A DNA stretch of 18,212 bases, taken from positions 1 through 18,212 of the forward strand of contig JASLIH010000469.1 of the NCBI GenBank assembly GCA_030152105.1, given 5' to 3'. Positions within the stretch are counted from its first letter, which is position 1, and the number at the start of each line of letters is the position of its first letter. The position numbers were made by a program, and so were the translations under genes. This stretch comes from Actinomycetes bacterium. GTDB lineage: Bacteria; Actinomycetota; CALGFH01. A model generated the notes under the pieces. That model was not told the DNA's origin. It did not search any database and was given only the letters and a program-made list of their open reading frames with translations. Shown piece by piece: positions 1 to 5,919 of this stretch.

Positions 1-180
1 GCCCCGCCGGATGACGGGGCCGCTTGGCGTAAGGGGTCGAGGCTCTTCCGGTTGCCAAGATAACGACCGCCGATACGATCTTTACCAGGGCCAGGGAGGC
101 AAAAGGGATACGTACTCGGGGCGCCGCGGAGGGGCCTGGTCCCCCACGAGGGGCCGCAGCGGGTAGGACCAGCTTGGCGA

Positions 181-207
181 CCCCGAGTCCGTACCTGCGA
201 CTCGGGG
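181..207. repeat. 9-bp perfect hairpin
   Basis: CCCCGAGTC (181-189) pairs with GACTCGGGG (199-207) across a 9-base loop. The 5' arm is preceded by CGA, giving the CGACCCCG start also seen in the hairpins at 413 and 871. A terminator is possible, but no gene is seen just upstream. Confidence 0.5.
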
Positions 208-310
208 GGCTGTGGACCCCGACACCGTTCTCCCCCGCGTCGCCGAGGGTTCACCAAGTGTTTGCTGTCGTTCAGCAAGCGTTCAGCGCCACCATGGTAT
301 TGCTCGGTTC

Positions 311-355
311 GGTTGGTCGGTGGCCCAAGGCCCCCCCTGGACGCACCGACCAACC
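311..355. repeat. 12-bp perfect inverted repeat
   Basis: GGTTGGTCGGTG (311-322) is exactly complementary to CACCGACCAACC (344-355), with a 21-base C-rich spacer. It lies in DNA without a recognisable gene. The long spacer is less typical of a terminator; a protein-binding site or single-strand structure is possible. Confidence 0.5.
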
Positions 356-412
356 ACCGGGCCGGCCATCGGCCCTCGGCCGAGCTGACCGCGCTTCCAG
401 CCCGGCCCCGGT

Positions 413-452
413 CACGACCCCGGAGGCACGCGGAGACGTCTCCGGGGTTGTG
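413..452. repeat. hairpin, related to the one at 871-907
   Basis: CACGACCCCGGAG (413-425) pairs with CTCCGGGGTTGTG (440-452) with one G-U pair, and two further pairs extend the stem inward, leaving a 10-base loop. Both arms, and a GGAGAC next to the 3' arm, resemble the hairpin at 871-907, so the two look like diverged copies of one element. Confidence 0.55.
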
Positions 453-870
453 GCCCGCTTCGATAGATCTCGGCCTGTTCGTCGGCGCGCCTAGTGCCGT
501 TTCGCCGATCGCGGCATAGGACTTTGGTACGCATGCGTGGTGACCAGAACGTGCCGGATGACCCAAGCTGCACCATGTTCGCCGACCGTGCGGCAGCCGA
601 ACCGGCAGACCGCATGAGCGGCGGCCGGGAGGGCCATAGGGTTGGGATCATCCCCCCGGTGACGCAAGACCGTCTCTGTGGCCCTCCACTCTAGGGGCGT
701 TCCTTCTCGTGCTGGGCCTTGGCTGGGCAGGGCCGATCGTGGGTCGGTAACGCCGGCCGCGTGGTTGGGGTTCTTTGGTGGGTCGGTGGTCGGGTGTGCT
801 CCCCCGAGCACTCGGTGTGGGAGACCATCGTTCCGAAGACCGGGCCGGATCGCCGCCGGCCTGGTCCGGG

Positions 871-907
871 CTACGACCCCGGGGTCCGGGAGACTCCGGG
901 GTCGTAG
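871..907. repeat. 16-bp GC-rich hairpin
   Basis: CTACGACCCCGG (871-882) is exactly complementary to CCGGGGTCGTAG (896-907). Four more pairs, one of them G-U, extend the stem to 16 bp with the 5-base loop CGGGA. It lies 110 bases before the small gene at 1017. It could be an intrinsic terminator without a T-tract, as is common in actinobacteria, or a structured non-coding element. Confidence 0.6.
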
Positions 908-1016
908 CGCGCTCAGAGGTAGATGCTGTCCTGGGTGACGCCGGCCAGGGCGGCGGCCCGATGCTCGGGCGAAACGCACTGGTTCGCTGGGCGGTTCTTC
1001 TTGAGGAGGTGCTGCC

Positions 1017-1331
1017 ATGACCCAGACGCGCGAGCTTACCGACGTGGTGCCCGACCTGGTGCCGGTCGACGTCCTGACCGAGGTGACCACCGCCATCGCG
1101 GTCCTTGAAATCCAAGGTCCGGCCATCGCCGAAGCACTGCGGCAGCTTGACCGGGCGACCACGACGGCCTGGAAGGCCGCCAAGCTGCACGGGGTGACCG
1201 ACGAGGAGTGGGAGCTGGTCAAGCGCGCAATCGGCATCGACCGTGGCTGGGGGGCGGCCCACCAGTTGTTCTCCACCCTCGACCTGCCTGGCATGCAGCC
1301 GTCCATCGACATAACGCCGGAGAGCCCATAG
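1017..1331 (+). CDS. small acidic hypothetical protein (104 aa)
   Basis: I do not recognise this protein. The ATG follows a strong GAGGAGG ribosome binding site at a normal distance, and a hairpin terminator begins directly at the stop codon, so it looks like a complete one-gene transcription unit. The protein is soluble, acidic and predicted largely helical. It has no signal peptide, membrane segment or cysteine motif. A central A-I-A-E-A-L-R-Q-L-D-R-A-T-T-T-A-W segment could form an amphipathic helix. It converges with the nuclease gene on the opposite strand. A small accessory or regulatory protein of the mobile element is possible, but nothing in the sequence fixes a role. Confidence 0.7.
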   Translation: MTQTRELTDVVPDLVPVDVLTEVTTAIAVLEIQGPAIAEALRQLDRATTTAWKAAKLHGVTDEEWELVKRAIGIDRGWGAAHQLFSTLDLPGMQPSIDITPESP

Positions 1332-1358
1332 GCGCTTCTCCCTGGCGGGAGAGGCGCC
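1331..1358 (+). terminator. intrinsic terminator-like hairpin
   Basis: GGCGCTTCTCCC (1331-1342) pairs with GGGAGAGGCGCC (1347-1358) over 12 bp with one G-U pair and the 4-base loop TGGC. It starts at the last base of the preceding stop codon. There is no T-tract, as often in high-GC actinobacteria. It may serve both convergent genes. Confidence 0.75.
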
Positions 1359-1444
1359 ATGGGGTGCGGACGCCCTCGGTCGCTACGGGGATGGCGTTGG
1401 ATCGCGACCCTACCGAGTGATCCTCGGCCTGCCGGAGCGGTGTC

Positions 1445-2212
1445 TTACCCGTGAAGGCCGCCCGGGCGAAGTACCGTCTCAGTGAGCAGCTTGACGATCT
1501 CGGCCGTATCGACCCGATGCCCGGTCTGTCGCCACAACTCCTTGCGGATCGCCTCCGCGACCGGGTCGGAGACCAGCACCTGGGCCAGCGAGGTCGGCGA
1601 GGTGGCCCGCTTGGCCTTCCACAGCTCATCGATCTGCCGCTTCTTCAACGACTCACGACTCAAGTAGAACAGCTCGTTGACCTTGTGGGCAGGCGGCTCG
1701 TCCCCGAGAAGATCCACTTCCAGGGCCAGATCGATCGAGACTGGGAGGCCCCCGGTGATGTGATAGACCTGCCACACCGACCCGTTGGTCAAGATGATCC
1801 ACTCCACGCCCTCGTTGACGGCGTACATCTCGACCTGGCGGAGATGGCGAGTCGACAGCTTGGTGGCCACCCGTTTAACCTCAATGAAAGCCACCAACTC
1901 GCGGTCGATGCGCACCCCGAAATCGGCGAACTCACCCTTGACCTGGTACTCGGTGGTCAGGTCGGCATATTTGTCGAACCCCAGGCCGTCGCACAGGAAG
2001 TCGGTGACCAGCAGCCGGGTGTCGCCTTCGTTGGCATCGCGAGCCACCAGGTCGGCCAGCGGCTTGCTGTACCGCCGGATGGCGACCTTCAGCCGGTCAC
2101 GGGCCTCAATCTCCCACTTGGGTGCACCGCGCGGCCTTGGCTTCCTGGCTGTCTCCGCCACGGAGGCCGACACATCACCTTCGACCACGGCTGCGGTCTC
2201 TTGTTCGTCCAT
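1445..2212 (-). CDS. lone HsdR-N-type PD-(D/E)XK nuclease domain protein
   Basis: The 255-aa protein matches the N-terminal nuclease domain of type I restriction HsdR subunits, but has no DEAD-box helicase or methyltransferase partner. From residue 67 it reads as the HSDR_N fold. D97 (in FADFG) and E111-V-K113 form a PD-(D/E)XK triad, and Q126-x3-Y130 is the QxxxY motif of the RecB/HsdR nuclease group. An L-T-N-G-x-x-W-Q-V-Y strand follows. The first 35 residues are low-complexity and probably disordered. I chose the ATG at 2212, behind AGAGGGGGA, over an upstream start giving 13 more residues. A TGGACA/GATGAT promoter with a 17-base spacer lies upstream. Family knowledge suggests DNA cleavage, perhaps in defence against other elements; this is inference. 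Confidence 0.82.
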   Translation of the reverse strand: MDEQETAAVVEGDVSASVAETARKPRPRGAPKWEIEARDRLKVAIRRYSKPLADLVARDANEGDTRLLVTDFLCDGLGFDKYADLTTEYQVKGEFADFGVRIDRELVAFIEVKRVATKLSTRHLRQVEMYAVNEGVEWIILTNGSVWQVYHITGGLPVSIDLALEVDLLGDEPPAHKVNELFYLSRESLKKRQIDELWKAKRATSPTSLAQVLVSDPVAEAIRKELWRQTGHRVDTAEIVKLLTETVLRPGGLHG

Positions 2213-2246
2213 GAGTCCCCCTCTACCGCTCGCGACGAGACGCGCG

Positions 2247-2275
2247 ATCATCGTTCACGAGACGAGCCCTGTCCA
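2247..2275 (-). promoter_or_regulatory. sigma-70-like promoter for the nuclease gene
   Basis: On the minus strand TGGACA (2275-2270, 5 of 6 to TTGACA) is followed after exactly 17 bases by GATGAT (2252-2247, 4 of 6 to TATAAT). Transcription would start near 2240, about 28 bases before the ATG at 2212. This is consensus matching by eye only. Confidence 0.4.
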
Positions 2276-2358
2276 GCTTCAGTAGCACTTTCAACCTGTG
2301 GCACGTCGGCGGTCATGCGTACCCGGGTGCCTTATGAACCTACGAGCGGCACAGTGCA

Positions 2359-2712
2359 TCACCGAGTTACAGCGTCGACGGGTCTGAGGGCGGCGCCTCG
2401 ACCTGACGGTAGACGACCCGCTCCAACTGGTTCGGGTAGGGCCGGAGCAGCTCGTAGGTGGCGACCCAGCCAGGATGCTCGGCCGCCGTGTGCCCCCTCA
2501 AGCTCGCGCGAAATGATCACCCGATGCCCGCAGCCCTGGATCGGGCAGCCCCACTTGAGCCATGGCTCGCCGGGGTCGTAGTGGGCGAGGAGCTCGGGCG
2601 GGCTGGCATGGCGGATGGTCCGGCAGCGGGTGCACATCAGCACCGTGAACAGGCCCTCGACCTCGCTGAACGGCCCGGTCGAGGTCCCGCAGAACGAGCA
2701 ATGCGGCCCCAC
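2359..2712 (-). CDS. zinc-ribbon protein, apparently frameshifted near its C-terminus
   Basis: The GTG start at 2712 follows GGAGAGG at a good distance. The N-terminal part has cysteine pairs C5-x2-C8 and C27-x2-C30, then C56-x4-C61-x-H63: a treble-clef or zinc-ribbon pattern, with a first knuckle like the ClpX zinc finger (CSFCG). Around codon 72 the reading becomes Gly/Ala/Arg/Pro-rich. From the same place the neighbouring frame reads HTAAEHPGWVATYELLRPYP and on to a TAA at 2367-2369, with good codon use. One base too many in the C5 run at 2493-2497 would explain this, so the intact protein probably ran from 2712 to 2367. Its function is unknown. It could be a mutation, a sequencing error or, less likely, programmed slippage. 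Confidence 0.65.
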   Translation of the reverse strand: MGPHCSFCGTSTGPFSEVEGLFTVLMCTRCRTIRHASPPELLAHYDPGEPWLKWGCPIQGCGHRVIISRELEGAHGGRASWLGRHLRAAPALPEPVGAGRLPSGRGAALRPVDAVTR

Positions 2713-2860
2713 TCCGCACCTCTCCTACTCGAACACTGGTTCGGAGATGGCACACAGCGGGCTCCTCTGGGGGATGACCGGACCCAGCAGCGATGCGGAA
2801 CGCCGGGCCGCCGGCTCGGTCTGCCCGATCTGCCGAGACGACGACGCCGCATGACCTCGG

Positions 2861-3019
2861 CTACATCGAGTCTCCACCGGGCGGATTCCAATGGCCCCTT
2901 GCCTCGGCCTCGGACCGGTACCGACTGGCCTCGCGCTGGTCATAGAACTCGTGCTCGCCGCTCTGACGACCACGCCGCCGCCAACGCCGCGCCCACATCG
3001 CCTTGATCCTGTTCACCAT
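2861..3019 (-). CDS. small basic hypothetical protein (52 aa)
   Basis: The ATG at 3019 is preceded by GGAGG seven bases upstream, which favours it over a longer reading starting at 3076. The N-terminal half is strongly basic (R-R-W-R-R-R-G-R). A charged stretch with Y-D-Q-R-E-A-S-R-Y follows, and a Gly/Pro-rich tail. It has no cysteines or membrane segment. Nucleic-acid binding is conceivable from the charge. I recognise no family. It lies upstream of the zinc-ribbon gene on the same strand, 148 bases away, and diverges from the small membrane protein gene to its right. Confidence 0.5.
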   Translation of the reverse strand: MVNRIKAMWARRWRRRGRQSGEHEFYDQREASRYRSEAEARGHWNPPGGDSM

Positions 3020-3197
3020 GACGCACCCTCCAGTGCTGCGACGGTAGCGCGCGCCGGGCCGCATGGCTGTCACCAAGCTGACAGCTCACCTGTCACCTGG
3101 GGAACACCGTTCCAGCGATGCTGTGCCGGAAACTCACTGGCAAGGCAAGTGGGCAATAGCGATCATGAGCGGGAACGACCAGTTTCGGGGGGCCGGC

Positions 3198-3365
3198 ATG
3201 AATTCCCGAGAACAGCACTACTACGGCATCCAGCACTACTACGGCACCGGAGACCAGCACCACCACGGCAGCGTCATGGGATGGATCATGTGGGCCTGCC
3301 AGGCCAGCCTGTGGGTCCTGCTGGTCGGCCTCGCCATCGCCGCGCTGCTCCGGTGGGCCCTGTAA
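3198..3365 (+). CDS. small His/Tyr-rich single-pass membrane protein (55 aa)
   Basis: The protein starts with three related hexapeptides, QHYYGI, QHYYGT and QHHHGS, and then has one transmembrane helix rich in W, L and A over roughly its last 30 residues. The repeats are also visible in the DNA as 18-base units at 3213-3230, 3231-3248 and, more diverged, 3255-3272. I chose the ATG at 3198 behind GGGGGG; in-frame ATGs at 3165 and 3063 would add 11 or 45 residues. The layout resembles small actinobacterial membrane proteins with a G-W-x-M-W lead into the helix, but the SHOCT domain many of them carry is missing. The histidines suggest metal binding, which is speculative. Confidence 0.55.
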   Translation: MNSREQHYYGIQHYYGTGDQHHHGSVMGWIMWACQASLWVLLVGLAIAALLRWAL

Positions 3366-3761
3366 CCACGGACCAACGGGTGTTCGGGGGTGTGGGGGCC
3401 CTGCCCCACCTGACCAGCAACCTCTGTTCGAGGTGGCCCCGACGACCAGCGCCGCTTCCTCGACCACCGTCAAGGCTGGCCGCAGGCCATCCCGAAGGGA
3501 CGCGCAGCGGCCTTGACGGGTAGTACCTACCAGGACAGCACAGCACCCCCGGGAGCGCAGGCACCGGGGGTGCTGGCGTTGTCCGGGCGCAGCCGGCCCG
3601 AGAGGTTACAAGGAGGCCTCCATGCTGCTGGCTAGCTTCGGTCCCTACCGGCCCATGCCCACAACCGGCAAGGCTGACGTTGACGCCCGGACACCTACGC
3701 CGACCTGTGGAAGAACCGGACGCCCAGGATGTAACGGTTCCCTTTGTCCATCGTCACGGGG
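3366..3761. other. intergenic region with a long hairpin and a possible leader ORF
   Basis: This 396-base stretch contains a weak GTGGGG/CCCCAC hairpin (3392-3409), the strong hairpin at 3541-3575, and a possible small gene starting at 3622. The rest shows nothing recognisable. Confidence 0.4.
3541..3575. terminator. 12-bp perfect hairpin, probable terminator
   Basis: CAGCACCCCCGG (3541-3552) pairs exactly with CCGGGGGTGCTG (3564-3575) around an 11-base loop. Outside an internal loop, GGACA (3533-3537) can pair with TGTCC (3580-3584), giving a two-tier stem of about 50 bases. It stands 175 bases after the membrane-protein gene and just before the ribosome binding site at about 3610, so it could terminate transcription or be a structured leader. 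Confidence 0.5.
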
Positions 3762-3789
3762 TCACGACTCCTCCCGGACCGGGTGGTAG
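3622..3789 (+). CDS. possible small ORF with strong RBS (55 aa), perhaps frameshifted
   Basis: AAGGAGG stands at an ideal distance before the ATG at 3622, the best ribosome binding site in this part of the window. The frame then reads MLLASFGPYRPMPTTGKADV and continues to a TAG at 3787-3789, where it overlaps the end of the convergent gene on the other strand. From about 3685 another frame reads DTYADLWKNRTPRM to a TAA at 3732-3734 with better codon use. A small gene damaged by one indel is therefore possible. I recognise no family. Confidence 0.3.
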   Translation: MLLASFGPYRPMPTTGKADVDARTPTPTCGRTGRPGCNGSLCPSSRGHDSSRTGW

Positions 3790-4175
3790 GCGACGGTGCC
3801 GCCGTTGGCCAACGCATGCTCGAGCACGCTTTCCCGCCGCGCCCCCTGCATCGGGTCGGACAACATCATCAGCATCCCGGCGCTGATGCCCTCCGGCACC
3901 GCCCCGGCCGGGATGCCGGCGGGCAGGCTGGCCCGGAACCGCTGGTCCGCCTCGACCGCCCGCTGCTCCAGCTCCGCCCGCTTACGGGCCGTGCGGGCCT
4001 CGGCCTCGAAGTGCTCGGCGTAGATGGCTCGCGCGATCGAGCGCTCGACCGCTGCCCTGCCGAGATCGTCCAGGACGACGGCGACACCGCGGCCGGCCAA
4101 CTCGGCCGCCCAGCCGACCGCCGGCACGGGTAGATCGCGCTCCAGTTCGGCCAGCAGCACGGGCTGCTCGGGCAT
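3762..4175 (-). CDS. hypothetical protein with charged coiled-coil centre (137 aa)
   Basis: I do not recognise the family. The ATG at 4175 follows GAGGAG eight bases upstream. The protein opens with a compact segment (LLAELERDLPVPAVGWAAEL), then a helical, highly charged stretch (about residues 50-85, rich in A, E and R with R-K-R-A-E-L-E-Q) likely to form a coiled coil. After that comes A-G-I-P-A-G-A-V-P-E-G-I and a conserved-looking C-terminus with M-L-M-M-L-S-D-P-M and E-H-A-L-A-N-G-G-T-V-A-Y-H-P. There is no signal peptide or membrane helix. It is divergent from the 4401 gene across 225 bases, so the two may share a control region. A role in the mobile element is inferred from position only. 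Confidence 0.68.
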   Translation of the reverse strand: MPEQPVLLAELERDLPVPAVGWAAELAGRGVAVVLDDLGRAAVERSIARAIYAEHFEAEARTARKRAELEQRAVEADQRFRASLPAGIPAGAVPEGISAGMLMMLSDPMQGARRESVLEHALANGGTVAYHPVREES

Positions 4176-4400
4176 GGCTGCCACTCCTCGATCGCACCTT
4201 CGGTGGGCGACCCGCTCCCGGTGCGAAGGCACGGGCCGCAACACCACCTCGGCCCCAGTGTCGCACGCTTTCCCACCAGATTGGTAGACAATGCAGGTGA
4301 GAGGGTGGTTTCTTTGCTGCGAGGACCCTGATCGTCCCCGCGCACAGCCGTGCGTTCCCCGTACCGGCGTGAAATCCCGTCACGTGACCAGGAGGTGACG

Positions 4401-4697
4401 GTGGCCGACTCAGAGGCCCTTAGAGCCCGCCGATACCGCGCCCATCAGGCCGGAATCCACGAGTTATGCCAGCCAGGCCGCTGCAAGGAGAAAGGCCCCT
4501 CAGAAGCCCAGCAGCAGGCCGCGCGGGCGACGGCTGCCCTGGCCGCCGCGGTGCTCGAGGAGTTCCCCGAGGACGACGCGCTGTCCAGGGCGCTGGCGCT
4601 GCGGCTGGTGGAGTTGTCGGAGGGGCGGGGGCCGGCCGCTGTTCAGAGCCTTCGCGCCTTGGGTGAGCTGGTGGCCTACCAGCGGGACGGCCGGTGA
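4401..4697 (+). CDS. small protein, weakly like actinophage small terminase subunits (98 aa)
   Basis: The GTG at 4401 follows AGGAGG. The N-terminus (residues 1-30) reads ALRARRYRAHQAG followed by C-x4-C. From memory, a basic R-x-R-R-x-R-x-H-x-A-G segment followed by a C-x4-C pair opens many small proteins annotated as small terminase subunits or DNA-binding proteins in actinobacterial phages and prophages. The remainder is an Ala/Leu/Glu-rich helical region with L-A-L-R-L-V-E-L. It ends in a GTGA overlap with the next gene, so the two are translationally coupled. Satellite elements often carry their own small terminase gene, but no large terminase or capsid gene is present. The assignment is tentative; a generic DNA-binding protein is equally possible. 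Confidence 0.6.
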   Translation: MADSEALRARRYRAHQAGIHELCQPGRCKEKGPSEAQQQAARATAALAAAVLEEFPEDDALSRALALRLVELSEGRGPAAVQSLRALGELVAYQRDGR

Positions 4698-5128
4698 GTC
4701 GCTGGCCGCGCCGCCGGCAGGAGTTGCCGGCCGACATGCCCCAGCCGTTGCGGGAGTTCTCGGCCGAGGACTGGCAGGAGTGGCTGCTGGGCGGCCCCGA
4801 CCCGGCGCAGGAGGGCCGCGCGATCCCGCTGGCCGAGCATTACGCCATGCCGCACCCGGTGCAGATGGGCGGCTGGTACGTCGACGGGGTAGAGCACATG
4901 CGCACCGTCGTGGTGGGGATCGGCGACGATCCCGAGCGGGTGGCCCGGGACCGTCACGACGACGCCTATAAGCGGTGGACCGAGGCCCGGCGGGGTTGGC
5001 TGACCGAGCACATGAGCGTGGAGGCCGGGCTGGACTTCTGGATTGACGCCACCGCCGAGCGGTACCGGGCCCGGCAGGTTGGCCGGCGACCGGCGATGCC
5101 GCGACAGGGCCGGAAGGCGAGCGGCTGA
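4694..5128 (+). CDS. hypothetical protein coupled to the 4401 gene (144 aa)
   Basis: The GTG start overlaps the previous stop by four bases, so expression is probably coupled to the upstream gene. The protein is soluble and rich in Trp and charged residues. It has E-F-S-A-E-D-W-Q-E-W near residue 25, a central H-M-R-T-V-V-V-G-I-G-D-D-P-E-R-V segment, and a helical D-D-A-Y-K-R-W-T-E-A-R-R-G-W-L-T-E-H motif near residues 90-108. The C-terminal tail is basic. I recognise no family. Position and coupling suggest that it works with the 4401 product, possibly in packaging, replication or control of the element; this is inference only. The gene converges with the 59-aa gene on the opposite strand. 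Confidence 0.7.
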   Translation: MSRWPRRRQELPADMPQPLREFSAEDWQEWLLGGPDPAQEGRAIPLAEHYAMPHPVQMGGWYVDGVEHMRTVVVGIGDDPERVARDRHDDAYKRWTEARRGWLTEHMSVEAGLDFWIDATAERYRARQVGRRPAMPRQGRKASG

Positions 5129-5141
5129 TGGGGCCGCCGGG

Positions 5142-5321
5142 CTACCGCTCAACCCGCCTCGGCCGCTTCAGCGAGCCCGGACACCGACGCCGCACACGGC
5201 CGGCGCCGACCGTGCGAACCGCTCGCACGCTGACGGGGATCCCCACGTAGCGGATCGGGACGGTGCCGTCCTCGCGGAGCCGCTTCAGGCCGGCGCAACC
5301 GGCGCAGATGCCGAGGTTCAC
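5142..5321 (-). CDS. small CxxC protein downstream of the toxin gene (59 aa)
   Basis: The GTG at 5321 lies 17 bases after the toxin gene's stop, on the same strand and behind GAGGG, so the two probably form an operon. The protein starts with I-C-A-G-C-A-G-L-K-R-L and ends with R-R-R-C-P-G-S-L-K-R-P-R. A C-x2-C near the N-terminus with a late R-C-P-G-S is a pattern I associate with tiny zinc-binding proteins of actinobacterial elements and phages. It is strongly basic, so nucleic-acid binding is plausible. Whether it takes part in the toxin-antitoxin system is unknown. Confidence 0.5.
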   Translation of the reverse strand: MNLGICAGCAGLKRLREDGTVPIRYVGIPVSVRAVRTVGAGRVRRRCPGSLKRPRRVER

Positions 5322-5338
5322 GCTGCCCTCGGTACGAC

Positions 5339-5653
5339 CTAGGGGTTGGCCAGGATGGCGTGACTGCCGACCCGGCGCCACACCACGTGAGCCTCGCCCT
5401 CTTGGATCGGCTCGCCGTAGTGGAAGGTGGCCCGGCCGTCCGGCGCCCACGTCACTTCGTAGATACCTGGAGCGCCCTGGACTCCTCGTACCCGCAGGCC
5501 AGGGCGGAAGCCCCGGCCGCGCTTGAGATCCTCGATGAACTTCTCCACAGCCTGCCGGAAGCGCTCCTGGTCGTCTGCGGAGAGCTGGTCGAAGTCCTTC
5601 TGGAACCTGGGCAGCTTCGTGTACGTCGGCATCGCAGCGTCATCCATCCCCAT
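5339..5653 (-). CDS. RelE/ParE-superfamily toxin-like protein (104 aa)
   Basis: The protein matches the small RelE/ParE/YoeB fold. It has an N-terminal helix pair with F-Q-K-D-F-D-Q-L and F-R-Q-A-V-E-K-F, then beta strands containing G-L-R-V-R-G-V-Q-G, I-Y-E-V-T-W-A-P-D-G-R-A-T-F-H-Y-G and V-V-W-R-R-V-G-S-H-A-I-L. RelE-type members cleave mRNA on the ribosome. The basic residues in R-V-R-G-V and W-R-R-V-G-S-H fit an RNA-binding or catalytic surface, but I cannot prove activity. The start at 5653 has no clear ribosome binding site; ATGs at residues 3 and 8 are alternatives, and the last begins the conserved part (MPTYTKLPRF). No antitoxin gene precedes it in the same operon; the likely partner is the divergent AbrB-type gene at 5920. 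Confidence 0.78.
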   Translation of the reverse strand: MGMDDAAMPTYTKLPRFQKDFDQLSADDQERFRQAVEKFIEDLKRGRGFRPGLRVRGVQGAPGIYEVTWAPDGRATFHYGEPIQEGEAHVVWRRVGSHAILANP

Positions 5654-5763
5654 GGGCTACCGATGACCCGGGAGCAGGTCCGGGGGATCGTATCATGGGA
5701 TCGTCCGAGGGTAGGAAAGTCTAACTACAGTTGGAGTAGGACTTGCCGAAGTTACAGTTGTAT

Positions 5764-5805
5764 TGTTCACTGGTTGAACAGTGCTCGTGTGTCGAGCACT
5801 GTTCA
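5764..5805. promoter_or_regulatory. operator-like palindromes between toxin and antitoxin genes
   Basis: TGAACAGTGCTCG (5775-5787) and CGAGCACTGTTCA (5793-5805) form a perfect 13-bp inverted repeat around TGTGT. A further TGTTCA at 5764-5769 makes a second palindrome with TGAACA at 5775-5780. There are thus three TGTTCA-type half sites in 42 bases, in the divergent region and in noticeably more A/T-rich DNA. TACAGTTG also occurs twice nearby (5726-5733, 5753-5760). AbrB/MazE-type antitoxins bind palindromes in their own promoters, so an autoregulatory operator is likely. A hairpin in the antitoxin leader is the alternative. Confidence 0.65.
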
Positions 5806-5919
5806 CAGGCTGAGCAGTAGACAGCAGCAGCGCGCAGCATGGACAGGGATCGGCAGAGGGCAGCACCGGTAGAGCCGACCATTGCAGCCGATCCGGGGGG
5901 CAGAAGGGAGGCGGACGCG

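Larger units (their letters stand above)
1..1016. other. gene-poor stretch with several strong hairpins
   Basis: I see no convincing coding region here on either strand. The open frames lack ribosome binding sites and look like high-GC background. Instead there are inverted repeats: 1-20 (6 bp), 181-207 (9 bp), 311-355 (12 bp), 413-452 (about 15 bp) and 871-907 (16 bp). The stretch could be a non-coding end of the mobile element, a series of terminators, or an origin or transfer region. The sequence alone does not decide between these. Confidence 0.5.

Noticed and set aside
533..694. A 53-codon plus-strand frame
   Set aside because: It has a plausible amino-acid mix but no ribosome binding site and no recognised family. 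I could not support it as a gene.
491..1360. A 289-codon minus-strand frame in the gene-poor left end
   Set aside because: It has no binding site at any start, is antisense to the small gene at 1017, and reads as unordered Arg/Pro/Ser-rich sequence.
1433..1440. TGCCGGAG, identical to the last eight bases of the tRNA-Leu gene region, as a possible left attachment site
   Set aside because: The match stops after eight bases. A match of that length is expected by chance in about 18 kb of high-GC sequence.
1973..1984. TCGAACCCC-like sequence resembling a tRNA T-loop
   Set aside because: It lies inside the nuclease coding region with no surrounding cloverleaf.
2776..2853. A 26-codon plus-strand frame ending in C-P-I-C-R-D-D-D
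   Set aside because: It has a zinc-knuckle-like CxxC, but is too short, with a G-run touching the start codon rather than a spaced binding site.
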